From: Chitinophaga pinensis
Lineage (GTDB): Bacteria > Bacteroidota > Bacteroidia > M30B66
Length of the DNA stretch: 15,231 nucleotides
Assembly: GCA_943333015.1 (NCBI GenBank)
Contig: CALQRR010000005.1
Location: forward strand, 1 to 15,231
Direction: 5' to 3'
Every line of letters begins with the position of its first letter. Position 1 is the first letter of the stretch. Shown here piece after piece: positions 1-5,907 of this stretch. Made by a program: the position numbers and the translations under genes. A model generated the notes under the pieces. The model made no database searches. It saw only the letters and a program-made list of their open reading frames with translations, and was not told the DNA's origin.

Positions 1-362
1 CCTGCATTTTTCCATGCAGTTATTCCTCCCTGAAGATCATTGGCCGATTTAAACCCCAGTGATCCAACCAATGGAAGTGCTTGACCGCTGCGGTTTCCGG
101 AGGCGCAATATATCAAGAGGTTTTTCTTTTTATCAAGTAAATTGATGCGTTGCTTAAAATCGGGTTGATAAAAATCAATATTAACTGCACCGGGAATAGT
201 TCCGGATTTAAATTCAGAAGCCGTCCGGATATCAACGATTATTGTATTTGCAGCCTGTACTTTTTCGCTGAATTGATTCACATTGAGGCGTCCGGTTTGC
301 GCAAGGACAGTTGATCCTGAAACCATAAGCAACATCAATAGGAATCTGAAAAACGTTTTCAT
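1..362 (-). CDS. Exported single-domain rhodanese (3' end off the window)
   Basis: Sulfurtransferase that should carry sulfane sulfur on a cysteine persulfide, acting in the periplasm. Reading from the ATG at 362, residues 1-21 are a Sec signal peptide (MKTFFRF, a hydrophobic run, then VLA before QTG). The rhodanese fold follows: the DIRTASEFKSGTIPGAVNI segment at residues 44-62 is the usual CH2A-like motif, and the active-site loop is C86-A-S-G-N-R, with Cys86 as the sulfur carrier. The GG-x-x-A-W motif near residue 115 is the normal C-terminal end of the domain, so only a few residues are missing beyond the window edge. It is last in the visible minus-strand sulfur operon, 30 nt after the DUF6691-like transporter half. 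A longer reading frame in another phase (232-531) is a shadow. The domain is certain from the motifs; the periplasmic location is inferred from the signal peptide. Confidence 0.88.
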   Translation of the reverse strand, partial: MKTFFRFLLMLLMVSGSTVLAQTGRLNVNQFSEKVQAANTIIVDIRTASEFKSGTIPGAVNIDFYQPDFKQRINLLDKKKNLLIYCASGNRSGQALPLVGSLGFKSANDLQGGITAWKNA

Positions 363-392
363 GGGATGTGAATTTTATAAGTAAAAAATGAA

Positions 393-803
393 TTAATGAG
401 GCAATTTTAAACGGTAACGGCTGTAAACCCATGTTCCTGCAAGCGCACTTAAAATACTGACAAGAATGACAGGATAACCAGCACCCAGAAGGGCATACAG
501 TGGACCGGGACATGCCCCGGCAAGTGCCCATCCCATTCCGAAAATAGTTCCACCGATAATGGAGCCTTTATTCAGTTTTTTATCCGGGATGATGATTTCT
601 TCTCCGTTGATTGCCTTTGCGTCCAGTTTACGAATGATGAAAATTGAAATCATGCCAACAACAATGGCTGATCCGATAATACCGTACATGTGAAAACTCT
701 GAAAACGAAACATTTCCTGAATGCGAAACCAGGAAACAGCTTCCGTTTTGGTTAGAACGAGACCAAAAACAGCACCGATCACTATAAATTTGATGTTTTT
801 CAT
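393..803 (-). CDS. YeeE/YedE-type transporter, C-terminal half (DUF6691-like)
   Basis: A 136-residue integral membrane protein with about four hydrophobic segments (roughly 5-22, 40-58, 80-97 and 108-128). The motif GMGWALAGACPGPL (residues 89-102) holds the only cysteine, Cys98; this is the signature of one half of the YeeE/YedE (TsuA, thiosulfate uptake) family, where conserved cysteines line the path for thiosulfate. Full-length family members carry two such halves in one chain; here the other half is the gene immediately upstream (814-1380, 10 nt away), so the two proteins probably form one transporter. The family assignment comes from motif recognition; the substrate (thiosulfate or another reduced sulfur species) is inferred from the family and from the rhodanese and persulfide dioxygenase neighbours. 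Confidence 0.85.
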   Translation of the reverse strand: MKNIKFIVIGAVFGLVLTKTEAVSWFRIQEMFRFQSFHMYGIIGSAIVVGMISIFIIRKLDAKAINGEEIIIPDKKLNKGSIIGGTIFGMGWALAGACPGPLYALLGAGYPVILVSILSALAGTWVYSRYRLKLPH

Positions 804-813
804 AGCAGGTCGT

Positions 814-1380
814 TTAGAGGAAAGAATAAATCCAAGGAGCGATGACCCACGTCATGAGCAGGCCACCAATAAAAAAGAAAATCACAGTGATGAGGGAGGC
901 AAACTGAAGCGAAGAAAGCCCCATGATGGCATGTCCGGAAGTGCATCCACCGGCATACCGGCTTCCAAATCCAATCATAAAAGCACCCAGCACAATGACT
1001 ACAAAACCTTGCAGTGTAAAAAGTGCCGACCAGCTATAAACATCCGAAGGAATCAAGCCATTGAAGGAATGAATTCCCAGCGCTTCAATGTCCCGAACGG
1101 TTTCAGGGGAGATGTTGACAGGCTCCCCATTGTTGAGTAAAACACCGCCGATAAATCCACCGATGATCATTCCGAAAGCAAAAAATAAATTCCAAGCCTC
1201 TTCCTTCCAGTTGTATTGCAGAAAAGGGATATTGGCTGGAAGAACGGCGGCACACGTATGTCGCAGGGAAGAAGAAATCCCCAGCATTTTATTGCCCAAA
1301 AGAAGTAAAAGTGGGACCGTCAAACCGATGAGTGGTCCGCTCACATACCAAGGCCACGGCTTCATGATTAATTCCAGCAT
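814..1380 (-). CDS. YeeE/YedE-type transporter, N-terminal half
   Basis: A 188-residue multi-pass membrane protein with hydrophobic segments near 14-32, 64-83, 118-137 and 160-185. The motif RYAGGCTSGHAIMGLS (residues 141-156, Cys146) is the hallmark of YeeE/YedE proteins, and a second cysteine sits in SSLRHTCAA (Cys43). Together with the 136-residue partner downstream it makes a split version of the TsuA-type thiosulfate uptake protein. The start is well supported: its ATG (1380-1378) shares one base with the TGA of the universal stress protein gene (1382-1380), a stop/start overlap that implies translational coupling. An in-frame Met6 at 1365 is a possible alternative. Substrate is inferred, not shown. 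Confidence 0.87.
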   Translation of the reverse strand: MLELIMKPWPWYVSGPLIGLTVPLLLLLGNKMLGISSSLRHTCAAVLPANIPFLQYNWKEEAWNLFFAFGMIIGGFIGGVLLNNGEPVNISPETVRDIEALGIHSFNGLIPSDVYSWSALFTLQGFVVIVLGAFMIGFGSRYAGGCTSGHAIMGLSSLQFASLITVIFFFIGGLLMTWVIAPWIYSFL

Positions 1381-2219
1381 CAGTCTTTCAGTTTGAATGT
1401 GAGTAAAGGTTTATACACGTGATTCACCAAATCGGCAGAAACACATCCGTTGATGAATTTATTTAATCCGGTGCGCTGCATACTTCCAATGGCAATCAGT
1501 TCGATGTTTTCGTTGGCTGCAAAATGCATGATACCTTCTTCAACATCCAAATCATTGTAAACGGCAAATTCCACATTCTCAAGGGCGTGCTTTGCTGCGA
1601 ACGCTTTCATATGGGAAATCGCCTCGTGATCGGATAGGAAATCCTTGGGTGTATTGACGCGCAGGAGATACAATTTCGATTGAAATGTTTTTTGTAGCTC
1701 CAGTAGCAATTCACTGTGTGGTACATCGTTGGTATTGAACGAGCCGGCCAGCACAATGCTCCGGAGTTCCAAATCAGGCCGTTCGCATTTGAGTGTTAAA
1801 ACAGGCATTGTAACGTGCATGGAAACATTTTCGGCATGCGAACCGGTGATGAGTTCTTTTACGCCCGTAGATCCATGCGTAGCCATCACAATCAGATCCG
1901 CCTGATACCGTTCGGCATAGCGCACTGTTTCTGCATTTACATGTCCAAAACACACACAGGTAGTTACTCCAATGGAAGCATCCTGAATCCAGTTATTCAG
2001 CAGCACAACAGCTTCTTCCTTTTTCTTCTTCGGAATGCTGACATCCATTTCGCCATCATCAAACAAATCACCTTCTGGCGTTAGTAAAATATGGGAAGGA
2101 AGCGGCACCACATGGAGCAGATGAATTTCAGCACCGGTAGCTTTCGATATCCGGATTGCCAGATCGCGTGCATAGCCGGAGAGCTCCGAAAAATCGACCG
2201 GAATTAAAATGCGTTTCAT
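1380..2219 (-). CDS. Tandem-domain universal stress protein
   Basis: A 279-residue cytoplasmic protein built from two Usp domains (about 1-145 and 150-279). Domain 1 starts MKRILIPVDFSELS and ends with the nucleotide-binding motif ATHG-x9-GS followed by a PVLTLK strand, close to the G-x2-G-x9-G(S/T) pattern of ATP-binding UspA proteins. Domain 2 has the equivalent strand (LIAIGSMQ) but its motif is degraded (GSMQRTG..NGC), so it probably does not bind ATP and may only complete the dimer-like fold. It lies between the DUF6132-like gene (35 nt upstream) and the YeeE half (1-nt overlap downstream). Usp proteins are known to respond to starvation and redox stress; what this one does in a sulfur operon cannot be told from the sequence. 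Confidence 0.87.
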   Translation of the reverse strand: MKRILIPVDFSELSGYARDLAIRISKATGAEIHLLHVVPLPSHILLTPEGDLFDDGEMDVSIPKKKKEEAVVLLNNWIQDASIGVTTCVCFGHVNAETVRYAERYQADLIVMATHGSTGVKELITGSHAENVSMHVTMPVLTLKCERPDLELRSIVLAGSFNTNDVPHSELLLELQKTFQSKLYLLRVNTPKDFLSDHEAISHMKAFAAKHALENVEFAVYNDLDVEEGIMHFAANENIELIAIGSMQRTGLNKFINGCVSADLVNHVYKPLLTFKLKD

Positions 2220-2254
2220 GAAGCGTTGATTTTAAGCAGAAAGAATAAATAAAC

Positions 2255-2470
2255 TCAGGTTGTTTTATGTGCGTTTTTTCTGTCCGTTGGGCTAAACAAC
2301 CCAGGAATAAGTGCGCCCATCATAGCCATGTACAAAGTGCTATTTAAAGGCGAACCGGTAATGGTACATCCATTTTCGCACCCGTAAAACTGCCAGTAAA
2401 GATAACCGGCAATTCCTCCTAGAATGGCTCCTAAAAAAGGCCAGCGTAGTTTAAGCAGGATTGCTTTCAT
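2255..2470 (-). CDS. Small membrane protein with CxxxC (DUF6132-like)
   Basis: A 71-residue protein with two predicted membrane helices (about 10-28 and 45-60) joined by a loop YGCENGCTITGSPLNST containing Cys31 and Cys35. The loop and the sequence that follows (NSTLYMAMMGALIPG) resemble the DUF6132 family of small Bacteroidota membrane proteins; this is pattern recognition, not a search result. The ATG at 2470 is only 2 nt after the stop of the upstream rhodanese, so the two are co-translated. No enzymatic function is known to me. The paired cysteines next to rhodaneses suggest a redox or sulfur-relay role, which is inference only. Confidence 0.72.
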   Translation of the reverse strand: MKAILLKLRWPFLGAILGGIAGYLYWQFYGCENGCTITGSPLNSTLYMAMMGALIPGLFSPTDRKNAHKTT

Positions 2471-2472
2471 GA

Positions 2473-2781
2473 CTAACGGATTTTAGAAATCAAGCTGTTC
2501 CAAGGACCTCCGTTAATAGCTGTCAATCCCGCTGCCTGAAGTGTATTCTTAGCCATACTGCTGCGGGCGCCACTGCGGCAACACGTAATGTATGTCTTGT
2601 TCTTCTTGCGTAATTCATCCAATTTTCCACGAATAGCATCGACAGGAATATTGATGGCTCCCGGAATATGTCCGGATTTAAATTCAGATGCGGTTCTCAC
2701 ATCTAAAATGACGGCACCGTCGGCAACCAGTTTTTTGAAATCGGTAGGTTCTCCGAAAAGTTTATTTAGGAATCCGAACAT
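2473..2781 (-). CDS. Small cytoplasmic rhodanese with CCRSGAR loop
   Basis: A 102-residue single-domain sulfurtransferase. It has LDVRTASEFKSGHIPGAINI (residues 26-45) and the active-site loop C68-R-S-G-A-R-S, preceded by a second cysteine, Cys67. There is no signal peptide, so it acts in the cytoplasm, unlike the rhodanese at the left edge. Its ATG (2781) is 2 nt after the TGA of the other small rhodanese, and its own TAG is 2 nt before the DUF6132-like start, so the three genes are one translational unit. Single-domain rhodaneses of this type pass sulfane sulfur to thiols or to partner enzymes; the partner here is probably the neighbouring persulfide dioxygenase fusion (inference). Confidence 0.88.
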   Translation of the reverse strand: MFGFLNKLFGEPTDFKKLVADGAVILDVRTASEFKSGHIPGAINIPVDAIRGKLDELRKKNKTYITCCRSGARSSMAKNTLQAAGLTAINGGPWNSLISKIR

Positions 2782-2783
2782 GA

Positions 2784-3071
2784 TCAGTTTTGTGTTAGTT
2801 CTGCTTGTAAATCGTAGACACTTCCGCCATTATACACTTCCGTAAAACCGGCTTGTTTAAGGATCGATGTAGCCATTCCACTGCGAGCTCCACTGCGGCA
2901 ATAAAGCAAATAAGGAGCTGGCAATGAGCGGATTTCATCGAGTTTGAACGGTATCTGTTCAACTGGGAAATTTACGGCACCCGGAAGTTTATCGGCTGCA
3001 AATTCCATCGGGCTTCTCACATCAATGATGGTGGTCCCGGGAGTGTTGAGTAATTCAGAAATTGATTTCAT
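2784..3071 (-). CDS. Small cytoplasmic rhodanese
   Basis: A 95-residue single-domain rhodanese. Visible motifs are IIDVRSPMEFAADKLPGAVN (residues 15-34) and the active-site loop Cys58-R-S-G-A-R-S. No signal peptide is present. It shares clear similarity with the next gene (CRSGARS loop, PGA-x-N-x-PV segment), so the pair probably arose by tandem duplication, but the two have diverged widely. It is the first gene after the hairpin that follows the persulfide dioxygenase gene; its ATG lies only about 15 nt downstream of that hairpin, and I found no convincing promoter of its own. It is likely expressed by read-through or from processed message. Confidence 0.88.
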   Translation of the reverse strand: MKSISELLNTPGTTIIDVRSPMEFAADKLPGAVNFPVEQIPFKLDEIRSLPAPYLLYCRSGARSGMATSILKQAGFTEVYNGGSVYDLQAELTQN

Positions 3072-3086
3072 GACTTGATTTTTTAA

Positions 3087-3127
3087 AAAGGAGCTGCCGT
3101 TTAAATTTTAAAAACTGCAGCTCCTTT
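3087..3127 (-). terminator. Hairpin with T-run after the persulfide dioxygenase gene
   Basis: A perfect 11-bp inverted repeat (AAAGGAGCTGC at 3087-3097 and GCAGCTCCTTT at 3117-3127) with a 19-nt AT-rich loop. Read on the minus strand the stem is followed by a short T run (CTCCTTTTTAAAA), as in a Rho-independent terminator. It begins about 22 nt after the TAA of the dioxygenase gene and ends about 15 nt before the ATG of the next rhodanese. Because the downstream genes have no obvious promoter, it may act as a partial terminator or as an mRNA end-stabilising stem that sets the ratio of dioxygenase to downstream proteins. Confidence 0.7.
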
Positions 3128-3148
3128 GTGTGGTGATTTTTTGAACTA

Positions 3149-4564
3149 TTACAGAAGTGTTGATGGGCAAACATATTCACTCACAGCAACTTTACCTGTT
3201 TCCTTGATGGCTTTAAATCCACCCTGAACATCAATCAGGTTGTCGTATCCACGTGCTTTCAAAATGGAAGAAAAAATCATGGAACGATAACCACCGGCGC
3301 AATGCACCATGTACGTTTTGTTTTTATCCACTTTAAGCATGCTGTCGTTGATGAAATCGAGGGGTGCATTTTCAGCATTCAGCATGTGTTCGCTCAGGTA
3401 TTCACTGCTTTTACGAACATCTAAAACCTCAACGTTTCCGGTTTTCAGTTCCAGAACCATTTCATCAGCAGTGATGGACCGAATGGCATCTGTTTCGCGT
3501 GAATCAGCTATCCAACTTTGAATTCCTCCTTTGAGGAAACCCAAGGCATTGTCGTAACCAACACGTGCCAGACGCGTGACAACTTCTTCTTCGCGACCTT
3601 CATCCGTTACCAGCAAAATTGCTTGTTTGATGTCAGGAATCATCGCTCCAACCCAAGGTGCAAAACTTCCATCAATGCCGATATTGATTGCATTGGGAAT
3701 AAATGCTTTGGCAAATGTTTGCGCATCGCGGGTATCGAGAATGACCGCTCCGGTTTCATTAGCAGCAGCTTCAAAAGCAGCAGGACTAAGCGCATGCGTT
3801 CCTTGTTCAAGAACAGCATCGATCCTTGCATACCCTTTTTTATTCATCGCCACGTTGAGTGGAAAATACGCTGGAGGCGGCATTAATCCTGTGGTTACTT
3901 CTTTAACAAATTCCGCTTTCGACATATTGGCGCGAAGTGCATAATTGTTCTGCTTCTGGTTGCCAAGTGTATCGGTTGTTTCCTTGCTCATGTTCTTTCC
4001 ACAAGCACTCCCTGCGCCATGTGCCGGATATACGATGATATCATCGGCCAGCGGCATGATTTTATTTCGAAGGGAATCGAACAGTGTTTCAGCCAATTGT
4101 TCCTGCGTCATGTGAGCAGCTTTTTGCGCCAAATCTGGACGTCCTACATCGCCAATAAACAAGGTATCTCCACTAAAAAGAGCGGTGTCTTTTCCGTGTG
4201 CATCGATGAGGAGAAAACAGGTGCTTTCCATGGTGTGCCCTGGCGTATGCAGGACTTTAAATTGGATATTTCCCACCTTAAAAATCTCCCCGTCTTGTGC
4301 AATATGCGCGTCGAAATCGGGATTTGCATTGGGGCCAAATACAATCTGAGCACCCGTCTTTTTTGCCAGGTCCAAGTGACCAGAAACAAAATCGGCGTGA
4401 AAATGCGTTTCAAAAACGTATTTAATTTTAACACCCGAAGCCTCAGCTCTTGCGAGATACGGTTCAACTTCGCGAAGCGGGTCAATCACAACTGCCTCCC
4501 CATTGCTCTCAATAAAATATGCGCCTTGAGCAAGACATCCGGTATAAATCTGTTCTACTTTCAT
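3149..4564 (-). CDS. Persulfide dioxygenase-rhodanese fusion (CstB-like)
   Basis: A 471-residue cytoplasmic enzyme expected to oxidise low-molecular-weight persulfides to sulfite and to handle sulfane sulfur. Residues 1-230 are a metallo-beta-lactamase fold of the ETHE1/persulfide dioxygenase type: ETHFHADF (His54, His56), HTPGH (His110), SGD (Asp133) and PAHG (His182); by analogy with ETHE1 the iron triad is His54, His110 and Asp133. Residues about 258-355 form a rhodanese fold whose catalytic position is Asp321 (VTDEGRE), so it is inactive. Residues about 365-460 form a second rhodanese with Cys422 (HCAGGYRS). This order matches Staphylococcus CstB, including a cysteine in GAGSACGKN (Cys188). 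I chose the ATG at 4564 (MKVEQIYTGC) because the longer GTG start at 4636 would put 24 atypical residues in front and would overlap the promoter box. Confidence 0.92.
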   Translation of the reverse strand: MKVEQIYTGCLAQGAYFIESNGEAVVIDPLREVEPYLARAEASGVKIKYVFETHFHADFVSGHLDLAKKTGAQIVFGPNANPDFDAHIAQDGEIFKVGNIQFKVLHTPGHTMESTCFLLIDAHGKDTALFSGDTLFIGDVGRPDLAQKAAHMTQEQLAETLFDSLRNKIMPLADDIIVYPAHGAGSACGKNMSKETTDTLGNQKQNNYALRANMSKAEFVKEVTTGLMPPPAYFPLNVAMNKKGYARIDAVLEQGTHALSPAAFEAAANETGAVILDTRDAQTFAKAFIPNAINIGIDGSFAPWVGAMIPDIKQAILLVTDEGREEEVVTRLARVGYDNALGFLKGGIQSWIADSRETDAIRSITADEMVLELKTGNVEVLDVRKSSEYLSEHMLNAENAPLDFINDSMLKVDKNKTYMVHCAGGYRSMIFSSILKARGYDNLIDVQGGFKAIKETGKVAVSEYVCPSTLL

Positions 4565-4592
4565 GTGTGCTTTTTTTCGGTTTCTGATGGTG

Positions 4593-4636
4593 CAAATTTC
4601 CGTTATGCTGGGAATGTGATTCGTGACTTGAATCAC
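4593..4636 (-). promoter_or_regulatory. Crp/Fnr-type box and -7 element upstream of the persulfide dioxygenase
   Basis: On the minus strand, GTGATTCAAGTCAC (4636-4623) matches GTGA-N6-TCAC, the core of Crp-family operators. Exactly 22 nt later is GAAATTTG (4600-4593), close to the Bacteroidota -7 consensus TAnnTTTG. The start codon follows after 28 nt. With the -7 element placed as usual, the box centre falls near -41, the class II activator position. The same layout is seen at two other genes in this window. The regulator itself is not encoded here. Confidence 0.68.
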
Positions 4637-4651
4637 TCCGTCAGCATATTT

Positions 4652-5452
4652 TTAACTATTTGGGAAAAATAATTCCTTCGTCAGAATGTAAATGCCCATA
4701 GCCAATACAAACCAGCCGAATCCTTTTTTCAGCTTTTCTCCATCAATATGGTTGCTCAATTTATTTCCGGCAATAATTCCTACAATGGCCAATGCGCTGA
4801 CAATAAAAAGTAATTTCCAATCGATAGTATGTTGTCCAAGATCGCCCGTAAAGCCAATCAGTGATTTTGCAGCGATGATGAGTAAAGATGTGCCAACGGC
4901 TTGCTTCATAGGTAATTTGCTCAAGAGCACCAATGCCGGAATAATGAGAAATCCTCCTCCAGCACCCACGAGACCTGTTAACACCCCGACCACAATTCCT
5001 TCGATAAAAATCAACGGATAATTGAACACCTGCGCTTCAATTACTTCAGCTTTCTTTTTCCCACTTTTAATCATCGAATACGATGCGGCTAACATTAATA
5101 CCGCAAAAAGCACCATTAAAAAAATGGCTTTGGTAATGACCAATCCGCCTAAGGTAAAAAGCTCATCGGGGATAAGCGGTATAATAAATTTCCGGGTGAG
5201 AAAAACGGCAGCAATAGAAGGACCACCAAAGACAATCGCAGTTTTCAGATTGACCATCCCCTGACGGTATTTGGGAAAAACACCCACGAGTGACGTCAAC
5301 CCGACAATAAAAAGAGAATAAGCCGTTGCAATGACCGGTTCAACTCCGAACAGGTAAACGAGAACAGGAACAGTCAAAATAGAACCACCGCCACCAATGA
5401 GGCCAAGCGCGATTCCAATAAGCAGTGAAGCAACATATCCGAAGATTTCCAT
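4652..5452 (-). CDS. TauE/SafE family anion exporter
   Basis: A 266-residue inner-membrane protein with about eight hydrophobic segments in two similar halves. Each half carries the family's glycine-rich turn: LGLIGGGGSILTVPVL (about residues 15-30) and GLVGAGGGFLIIPALV (about 155-170), each followed by an A-x-A/G-T-S-L helix (ATAYSLFIVG and AVGTSLLIIA). Family members export sulfite or organosulfonates; beside a persulfide dioxygenase, which makes sulfite, sulfite export is the natural reading, but substrate cannot be read from sequence. I use the ATG at 5452 (MEIFGYVASLLIG). The longer frame from 5527 adds 25 residues that are not membrane-like and would cover the Crp/Fnr-type box. There is no terminator before the dioxygenase gene, so read-through is possible. 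Confidence 0.9.
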   Translation of the reverse strand: MEIFGYVASLLIGIALGLIGGGGSILTVPVLVYLFGVEPVIATAYSLFIVGLTSLVGVFPKYRQGMVNLKTAIVFGGPSIAAVFLTRKFIIPLIPDELFTLGGLVITKAIFLMVLFAVLMLAASYSMIKSGKKKAEVIEAQVFNYPLIFIEGIVVGVLTGLVGAGGGFLIIPALVLLSKLPMKQAVGTSLLIIAAKSLIGFTGDLGQHTIDWKLLFIVSALAIVGIIAGNKLSNHIDGEKLKKGFGWFVLAMGIYILTKELFFPNS

Positions 5453-5468
5453 TATTCTGAATTTTGTG

Positions 5469-5512
5469 CAAAATTGAACGTAAGTAGCGGTGTATGTCGT
5501 GACATGTATCAC
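5469..5512 (-). promoter_or_regulatory. Crp/Fnr-type box and -7 element upstream of tauE/safE
   Basis: On the minus strand, GTGATACATGTCAC (5512-5499) is followed after exactly 22 nt by CAATTTTG (5476-5469), a near match to TAnnTTTG, and 16 nt later by the ATG at 5452. Box sequence and spacing match the promoter of the persulfide dioxygenase gene (GTGAT-N4-GTCAC in both, same orientation to the gene). The box centre is near -41 relative to the expected transcription start. Confidence 0.68.
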
Positions 5513-5907
5513 ATTAACAGAAACCAATATGCATTGATCTGAATTTCTAGAGATTATAAATAATTCTGCTCAAAACGACCCTGTGAAGGAACTAAAATTG
5601 TTTAAAACAGAATGGAGATGTGCGCAAATAAATGTCGTTAATAGTAAACGATAAAAGGCAAAGATGCATGATACTACCGCTGATCTGAATCAGATCATTT
5701 TGCGTATGTTAGCGTGAAAAGCGTGGAAATAATCAAGTTGTTATCATTCGAATATTGAGGTAAACGATCGTCTTCATCTTGCCGACTGATGCCACAAATT
5801 AACGTGGGTAGTATAGAAAGAGGAACACTGAAAACTGCGGTTTAATTACTGTGAAAATAAACAAGCCCCTTTGCGCATTGTTGAAATACCCGATTTCACC
5901 TGAACAG
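5513..5907. other. Long divergent intergenic spacer
   Basis: About 395 nt between the tauE promoter box and the most likely AlkB start. It contains no reading frame that looks like a gene. It should hold the promoter for the plus-strand genes, but I could not find a convincing TAnnTTTG element for AlkB. The only clear structure is the 17-bp palindrome at 5681-5697. A partial copy of its left half (TTGATCTGAAT, about 5533-5543) lies near the tauE end. Confidence 0.5.
5681..5697. promoter_or_regulatory. 17-bp palindrome, possible operator
   Basis: TGATCTGA-A-TCAGATCA is a perfect inverted repeat of 8-bp arms about one central base. Its left portion also fits the Fnr core TGAT-N4-ATCA (5681-5692). 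It lies between the minus-strand tauE gene and the plus-strand AlkB gene, and a TTTTG (5698-5702) follows directly, so a bound protein could block a nearby promoter. It lacks the 22-nt box-to-TTTG spacing seen at the three GTGA-N6-TCAC sites, so it may belong to another regulator. Confidence 0.45.

Noticed and set aside
3133..3146. GTGATTTTTTGAAC as a fourth Crp/Fnr-type box before the rhodanese operon
   Set aside because: Only one half-site matches (GTGA), the other reads GAAC, and no TTTG element lies 22 nt further on the minus strand.
4565..4636. In-frame GTG start at 4636 giving a 495-residue persulfide dioxygenase
   Set aside because: The extra 24 residues do not belong to the family fold, the GTG is part of the Crp/Fnr-type box, and the promoter would lie inside the gene. 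The ATG at 4564 gives the expected N-terminus.
4019..4672. 217-codon plus-strand open frame opposite the persulfide dioxygenase gene
   Set aside because: The minus-strand gene has all catalytic motifs; this frame shows only composition-driven sequence and crosses the intergenic promoter.
5291..5298. TGACGTCA palindrome
   Set aside because: It lies inside the tauE coding region and is only 8 bp; expected by chance and explained by the protein sequence.
5453..5527. Longer TauE/SafE reading frame starting at 5527
   Set aside because: The 25 added residues are polar and atypical for the family and would cover the promoter box; MEIFGYVASLL at 5452 starts directly with the first membrane segment.
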